Below, in pieces: positions 59,433 to 64,000 of a stretch of DNA of 64,000 bases. A program made the translations under genes and the position numbers. The DNA is taken from NCBI RefSeq assembly GCF_044386045.1, contig NZ_JBISCD010000040.1, forward strand, positions 1,612,001 to 1,676,000. Direction: 5' to 3'. How positions within the stretch are numbered: the first letter of the stretch is position 1; every line of letters starts with the position of its first letter. The notes below the pieces were generated by a model. The model made no database searches, was not told the origin of the DNA, and saw only the letters and a list, made by a program, of their open reading frames with translations. Source of the stretch: Thalassobellus sediminis (lineage in GTDB: Bacteria > Bacteroidota > Bacteroidia > Flavobacteriales > Flavobacteriaceae).

Positions 59433-60158
59433 ATGTGTACAGTTACTGTTATTCCTAAAGGGAAAAATGATTTTGTTTTAACTTCTAATAGAGATGAGGA
59501 TCCAAATAGAATATCATTACCTCCAAATTTTTACGACATTGAAGATACTACCTTATTATTTCCTAAAGATGAATTGTCTGGTGGTACTTGGATTGGTGTG
59601 GGTGAAAAAAATAGGTTGATTTGTGTGCTTAATGGTGGATTTGGAATTCATGAACGAAAAGCAGCCTATAGAATGAGTAGAGGTATAGTTGCCAAAGATT
59701 TTATGATTGCTGATTCTATTTTAAAAACGGTTGAGGTTTATGATTTTGATGATATTGAACCATTTACAATTGTTATTGCCGATTGGAATGATACCTTAAA
59801 ATTTTATGAATTGGTTTGGGATGGTGAAAAAAAATATTTTACAAAATTACCTTTAGAACCTAAAATTTGGTCGTCTTCTACTTTGTATAACGTTTCTATG
59901 AGAAAAGAGCGTTTACAATGGTTTGAGGATTTTAAAACTGTAAACGCTTTAAATGCAAGTTCTCTATTAACGTTTCATAAAACAGCAGGGAATGGTAATG
60001 ATGATTATGGTGTTGTTATGAATCGTGGATTTGTAAAAACAACGAGTATTACTCAAGTTGAAAAACAAGGAGATGCTATAAAAATGCATTATGAAAGCTT
60101 TCATAATAATTTAGTTACTTCAAAAACATTAAATAAACATCAAACAGTAAATGAGTAA
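59433..60158 (+). CDS. NRDE (TANGO2-like) family protein
   Basis: 241 residues from the ATG at 59433, chosen because it yields the family start MCTVTVIP with Cys2 next to the N-terminus; a longer frame would bury it. The signature TSNRDEDPNR follows, and GGTWIGVGEKNRLICVLNGG is the other conserved block. Distantly related to N-terminal nucleophile hydrolases; in vivo role not established. Overlaps the next gene by 8 bp, so translation is coupled. Confidence 0.85.
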   Translation: MCTVTVIPKGKNDFVLTSNRDEDPNRISLPPNFYDIEDTTLLFPKDELSGGTWIGVGEKNRLICVLNGGFGIHERKAAYRMSRGIVAKDFMIADSILKTVEVYDFDDIEPFTIVIADWNDTLKFYELVWDGEKKYFTKLPLEPKIWSSSTLYNVSMRKERLQWFEDFKTVNALNASSLLTFHKTAGNGNDDYGVVMNRGFVKTTSITQVEKQGDAIKMHYESFHNNLVTSKTLNKHQTVNE

Positions 60159-61143
60159 TACAGGTATTATTTTAACACTGGCATATCCTGATACTGTTGT
60201 TATGGTTTCTGAAGAATGGTTTTCTCCATTTTTACGCTTTCTAGGTGTTGGTAAAAAGAATTATTTACGTGCAGGACATGCGGCCTTGGTGTTAATTAAT
60301 AAAGAAACAGGTGTTTTAGAATATCATGATTTTGGACGTTACATTACTCCAGAGCCTACAGGGAGAGTTAGAGGGAGCGATACCGATAACGAATTACATT
60401 TTCCTATAAAAGCACAGATTGAAAAAGATACCATAAAAAACTTAGATGCTATTTTAGAGTTTTTGGCAACGCATCCTAAATTAACACATGGCGATGGGAA
60501 ATTAGTTGCTTCAGTTTGTAATGCTGTTAATTATGAAAAAGCACGTACGCATATTACCAATATGCAGAACAAACATTTTATAAGGTATGCTGCTTTTATA
60601 AAAGATGCTTGTAATTGTGCGCGTTTTGTAACCGATACATTGATAGCTTCGGTAACCGATTTAAAGATGAAAAAAAATCTAGAAAACTCTAAATGGTTTA
60701 CGCCTAGTACTGTTGGTAACGTATTATTGTCAAATACGGAAAGTTATTCTTTTGAAGTGTCTGAAACTGGTGATATTTCAGAGTTTAAAGGTTCTCAGAA
60801 AAGTGAAAACCTGCGTTGTTTTTTAGATAAACTTAAAGATCATAAACCTAGTTTTGTTGGAACATTAGAATCTAAACCTGTTGATGGTTTACATGAAAAA
60901 GCACAATGGTTATCTGGTATTGCTGCTGGAGCTTGGTTTGAGTTGTACAAAACAGAGCATAATGTAGAATATCATTTTAAACGTATTTCACCTTATGGAA
61001 ATATTGATGTACACGACAAGTTTGTGATAGATGATACAGCTTTTAATTACGATTTAGAATTTCAATTTGTACATTATTCTAATTGTAAATTCTTTCATGT
61101 AGAGCAGAATGGGAAAGTTTTTAGGTTTGAGCGAAAAGTTTAG
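60151..61143 (+). CDS. DUF6695-like protein with permuted NlpC/P60-type His/Cys motifs
   Basis: 330 residues. The first 170 residues have AGHAALVLINKETGVLEYHD with His43 and later DACNCARFVTDTL with Cys156: a His before a Cys, as in permuted papain-fold (YiiX/NlpC-P60-like) hydrolases. The remaining half is beta-rich (EYHFKRISPYGNIDVHDKFV). From memory it matches DUF6695 of flavobacteria. No signal peptide. Overlaps the NRDE gene by 8 bp, which suggests linked function. Hydrolase activity is a hypothesis. Confidence 0.7.
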   Translation: MSNTGIILTLAYPDTVVMVSEEWFSPFLRFLGVGKKNYLRAGHAALVLINKETGVLEYHDFGRYITPEPTGRVRGSDTDNELHFPIKAQIEKDTIKNLDAILEFLATHPKLTHGDGKLVASVCNAVNYEKARTHITNMQNKHFIRYAAFIKDACNCARFVTDTLIASVTDLKMKKNLENSKWFTPSTVGNVLLSNTESYSFEVSETGDISEFKGSQKSENLRCFLDKLKDHKPSFVGTLESKPVDGLHEKAQWLSGIAAGAWFELYKTEHNVEYHFKRISPYGNIDVHDKFVIDDTAFNYDLEFQFVHYSNCKFFHVEQNGKVFRFERKV

Positions 61144-61179
61144 TTTTTCTTTTTAGATCTAAAAATATCTTCAGAAAAA

Positions 61180-61566
61180 TTAATTTATAGCAAACTTAGC
61201 ACTTAGTTTAAAAGTAGGTATAGTAACTTCAAAGTTTTTGGTAGTTGTAAAGTTAACCATATTATAATGTCCTTGCATAGCACCAAAAGGAGAGGTTAAT
61301 AAACAACCGGAGGTGTAGGTATGAGATTCTCCAGGGTTTAATACTGGTTTTTTACCAATAACACCTTCACCAGAAACAGTTTCTATATTGTTTAAAGCAT
61401 CTAATATTTCCCAGTGGCGTGCATTGAGTTGTACAGAATCTTTACTTTGGTTTTCAATAGTTACAGTATAGGCAAAGGCATATTGTATTTTATAATTTTT
61501 ATAAAATGAGCCTTCGTAGTTAGTTTCTACAGAAATTTTTATACCGCTGGTAACTTGTTGAACCAT
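61180..61566 (-). CDS. apaG: ApaG (DUF525) protein
   Basis: 128 residues, a single fibronectin-like beta domain. Typical ApaG blocks: ISVETNYEGSFYKNYKIQYA, FAYTVTIENQSKDSVQLNAR, HWEILDALNNIETVSGEGV, PVLNPGESHTYTSGCLLTSP and FGAMQGHYNM. Usually annotated as a Co2+/Mg2+ efflux-related protein; its biochemical role is unclear. Convergent with the DUF6695-like gene. Confidence 0.94.
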   Translation of the reverse strand: MVQQVTSGIKISVETNYEGSFYKNYKIQYAFAYTVTIENQSKDSVQLNARHWEILDALNNIETVSGEGVIGKKPVLNPGESHTYTSGCLLTSPFGAMQGHYNMVNFTTTKNFEVTIPTFKLSAKFAIN

Positions 61567-61683
61567 TATAAGTTATAAATTCGTAATTTGTTAACGGGTG
61601 CTAAATTAGTAAATATTAAGTGTTTAGCGATAAAAATTACTGTATTTAATGTATAAATTAGTTGAAATGCAAAAACGGATAGT

Positions 61684-62934
61684 TTAATTTGAGATATTAA
61701 CAGAATTACCTTCTCCTATTCCTATAATTTTATCATAGCGTGCTCCTAAATCTCTGTAATAGATAATAACTTTGTAATTGTTTTCAGTTTGGTAGTAGTT
61801 GCCACTAATAGCACCTTCATCAAAAGTATTGTCATTATTTACTACAACATATTTGTAATTATAAAATCCTTGTTTTAATAGAATGGTATTGGTGAAAATG
61901 TTTTCTCCTTCATTATAAGCCATTTTAGTACTTTCATCAATAACATAATTATTGAAATTTCCATACACGTGAACGGTTTTGTCTTTTAAATAGTCGCTAG
62001 CTAGTAACGAAAAATGCATCCAAACATAATCAGACTCTATACTTGGGTCATCTGCGTCAATATTGGTAATAACGTAATTGCCATTTATATCTGGGTTATA
62101 GGTATATGGGTTGTTGGTTCTTACAACATTGGTAAATAAATAATTATGATATAAATCTTGTAAATCTATAAACTGAATACCTGTATTGGCTGCTCGTACA
62201 TCTTTATTTTCAAAATTTAAATATTCGTTGCCTCCCCAAAAACTAGTTTCGTTGTCGTATTTGTATATAAGTTTGTTGCCAATGGTATAAAGAGGTTTTA
62301 GGTTTGATATTGCAGTGTTTAAGTTGTTGTTTTGAACAATTAGAGCTTTAACGGTATGTTTAGGGTTGTTAAATTGCATGTTCTCAGATCCTACTACAAT
62401 GTCAACACGTTGTTTTTCTTCAATAAACTCAATACTTCTAGAGCGTTTTATGTTAACACCAACATTAACCTTGTCTTCATAAATCATAAATTTTCTTGAA
62501 AACACTAATTCATCATCATAATTATAAATGGAAAGCATATAATTTCCAGATACTTTTAATTTTTTAGTTTGTTCATTAGGAATGGTTAATTTGTAATGCG
62601 AATATATTTGATAGGTATTGTATGAGTTTTCGTAGTTTCTGATGCGTTGGTTGTCAAACCCATCTAAAAATTCAGATTTCATTAAAACAGAAGGTGTCCA
62701 ATCGTAATTAAAATGATCAATTTTATAATAATAATCGGCTTCATCTCCATTTAAAGCATCAAATTCAAGAATAACATATTCGCCTAATTTTAAAATTGGT
62801 AATTGAGTTTCGGGAGTGTTGCCTTTAAAATTGATGGTTTTTATATATTCTGGAGGAGCTACTTCTTCAATTTGAGAAAACCCTAAAAGAGAAAAAAGAA
62901 ACAGATATATGGTGTATTTGATATTTTTTAACAT
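61684..62934 (-). CDS. DUF5103 protein, type IX secretion system plug
   Basis: 416 residues, ATG at 62934. Signal peptide KNIKYTIYLFLFSLLGFSQ, then a beta-rich protein typical of DUF5103: YIKTINFKGNTPETQLPIL, YYYKIDHFNYDWTPS, NMQFNNPKHTVKALIVQN, and a CBM48-like end with HVYGNFNNYVIDESTKMAYN. In the T9SS, DUF5103 has been described as the periplasmic plug of the SprA translocon when PorV is absent. Same strand as apaG, 117 bp apart, and divergent from nqrA. Confidence 0.85.
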   Translation of the reverse strand: MLKNIKYTIYLFLFSLLGFSQIEEVAPPEYIKTINFKGNTPETQLPILKLGEYVILEFDALNGDEADYYYKIDHFNYDWTPSVLMKSEFLDGFDNQRIRNYENSYNTYQIYSHYKLTIPNEQTKKLKVSGNYMLSIYNYDDELVFSRKFMIYEDKVNVGVNIKRSRSIEFIEEKQRVDIVVGSENMQFNNPKHTVKALIVQNNNLNTAISNLKPLYTIGNKLIYKYDNETSFWGGNEYLNFENKDVRAANTGIQFIDLQDLYHNYLFTNVVRTNNPYTYNPDINGNYVITNIDADDPSIESDYVWMHFSLLASDYLKDKTVHVYGNFNNYVIDESTKMAYNEGENIFTNTILLKQGFYNYKYVVVNNDNTFDEGAISGNYYQTENNYKVIIYYRDLGARYDKIIGIGEGNSVNISN

Positions 62935-63055
62935 GTAATTATCAATTTTTAAGTAAATATATACAATTTTTATGCCTTATTAGTATTTGATTATTTAGAA
63001 TGAATACAAATAATAAACTAGAAATAACATTTTCTTTTTTTACTGAAGAAATTTG

Positions 63056-63063
63056 TATTTTTG
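63056..63063 (+). promoter_or_regulatory. -7 promoter box of nqrA
   Basis: TATTTTTG, an exact TAnnTTTG match, 37 bases upstream of the nqrA ATG. The -33 element is not clear. Confidence 0.5.
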
Positions 63064-63100
63064 CCCCGATTTTTAGACAACTAATTTCAATAAAATAAAT

Positions 63101-64000
63101 ATGTCAAACGACATTCGTATTAAAAAAGGTCTGGACATTAAACTTAAAGGTGAAGCTGAAAAAGTCGTTGAACAAGCGATTATTAGTAACTACTGCACCA
63201 TAAGGCCAGAAGATTTTCACAGCGTTATTCCAAAACTTGTTGCAAAAGAAGGTACTTCAGTAAAAGCTGGAGATACTTTGTTCTTTGACAAATCTCAAGA
63301 ATCGGTTAAGTTTTCTTCACCAGTTTCAGGGAAAGTTATTGAGGTACAACGTGGACCAAAAAGACGTATTGATGCTATTAAAATTGAAGCAGATAAAACA
63401 CAATCTTATGTAGATTATGGTGCTTTTAATTTAGAGACATCAAAACCAGAAAACATTAAAGCACATTTATTAGCATCTGGCTGTTGGCCATTTGTTAAAC
63501 AACGTCCTTATGATGTAATTGCCAATCCAGAAAAATCGCCAAAAGCGATATTTGTTTCTGGTTATGCAAGCGCTCCTTTAGCAGCCGATTTAGATTTTAC
63601 TCTAAAAGGTAAAGAGGAAGCATTGCAAGCAGCGGTTACAGCTTTAAGTAAATTGACAGAAGGCAAGGTGCATATTGCTGTTGGAAGTTCTAATTCGCCA
63701 CTTGCAGGTTTGTCTGGAGCTACAATACATAAAGTCTCAGGACCGCATCCTTCAGGTAATGTTGGTACACTAATTAATAAAGTAGACCCAATAAATAAAG
63801 GTGAAGTTGTTTGGACAGTTAATGCCCAAGATCTTGTTATTATTGGTGAATTATTATTAACAGGGAAGTTTAATGCAGAGCGTACAGTTGCTCTAGTAGG
63901 TTCATCTGTTGAAAAACCAAGATACTTTGTTACTAAAATAGGAAGTGAAATATCGACTCTTATTTATGATAAAGGTGTTGCTAAAGATGCTAACGATCGT
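63101..64000 (+). CDS. nqrA: Na+-translocating NADH:quinone reductase subunit A (partial)
   Basis: 300 codons from the ATG at 63101; the gene runs off the right edge without a stop (full length is about 450). The start SNDIRIKKGLDIKLKGEAEK and the blocks VAKEGTSVKAGDTLFFDKSQ, FSSPVSGKVIEVQRGPKRRI, ASGCWPFVKQRPYDVIANPE and GPHPSGNVGTLINKVDPINK are diagnostic of NqrA. It contributes the quinone-side peripheral subunit of the sodium pump. The rest of the nqr operon is expected downstream. Confidence 0.96.
   Translation, partial: MSNDIRIKKGLDIKLKGEAEKVVEQAIISNYCTIRPEDFHSVIPKLVAKEGTSVKAGDTLFFDKSQESVKFSSPVSGKVIEVQRGPKRRIDAIKIEADKTQSYVDYGAFNLETSKPENIKAHLLASGCWPFVKQRPYDVIANPEKSPKAIFVSGYASAPLAADLDFTLKGKEEALQAAVTALSKLTEGKVHIAVGSSNSPLAGLSGATIHKVSGPHPSGNVGTLINKVDPINKGEVVWTVNAQDLVIIGELLLTGKFNAERTVALVGSSVEKPRYFVTKIGSEISTLIYDKGVAKDANDR

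Overview
The window looks like a chromosome segment of a low-GC marine-type member of the Flavobacteriaceae (Bacteroidota). The evidence is genes of the type IX secretion system (porT, the DUF5103 plug protein, two giant cargo proteins with C-terminal sorting domains), a TamL-type outer-membrane assembly lipoprotein, an Na+-NQR subunit, the absence of Shine-Dalgarno sequences, and several promoters with the Bacteroidota -7 box TAnnTTTG.

Layout. 1-8.5 kb: a minus-strand beta-oxidation cluster (acyl-CoA synthetase, MarR regulator, fused hydroxyacyl-CoA dehydrogenase/enoyl-CoA hydratase, thiolase, acyl-CoA dehydrogenase). A perfect 28-bp palindrome next to the MarR promoter is a likely operator. 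8.5-12.2 kb: purL. 12.5-26.6 kb: the most unusual region (below). 26.6-27.8 kb: a tyrosine recombinase. 27.9-37.2 kb: housekeeping genes (pnp, rpsO, accD, class II fructose-bisphosphate aldolase, tamL, an RNA methyltransferase). 37.2-46.7 kb: porT, ubiE, trkA-trkH, small membrane proteins, aspartate aminotransferase, a fatty acid desaturase, rsmG and a TPR protein. 47-57 kb: two tandem paralogous giant T9SS cargo proteins. 57-64 kb: a cupin lipoprotein, pruA, an NRDE protein, a DUF6695-like protein, apaG, the T9SS plug protein and the start of nqrA.

The 12.5-26.6 kb region reads as an integron-like array of 19 small cassettes. All cassette genes lie on the minus strand. Each cassette carries one or two short genes, mostly lipoproteins or membrane proteins. 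Cassettes are separated by 18 imperfectly palindromic sites, mostly 135-141 bp. Each cassette starts with GTTR plus about six variable bases and ends with the exact reverse complement of that same tag. This is the geometry expected if cassettes are excised as circles whose junction forms a folded attC site (R''-L''...L'-R'). The order recombinase, attI-like core, gene, site, gene, site also matches integron polarity. However, the adjacent recombinase has a XerC/D-like catalytic domain in which I see no IntI-specific insertion, and it points the same way as the cassettes. The region is therefore a candidate for an under-described integron-like system in Bacteroidota. I cannot check novelty against databases from here.
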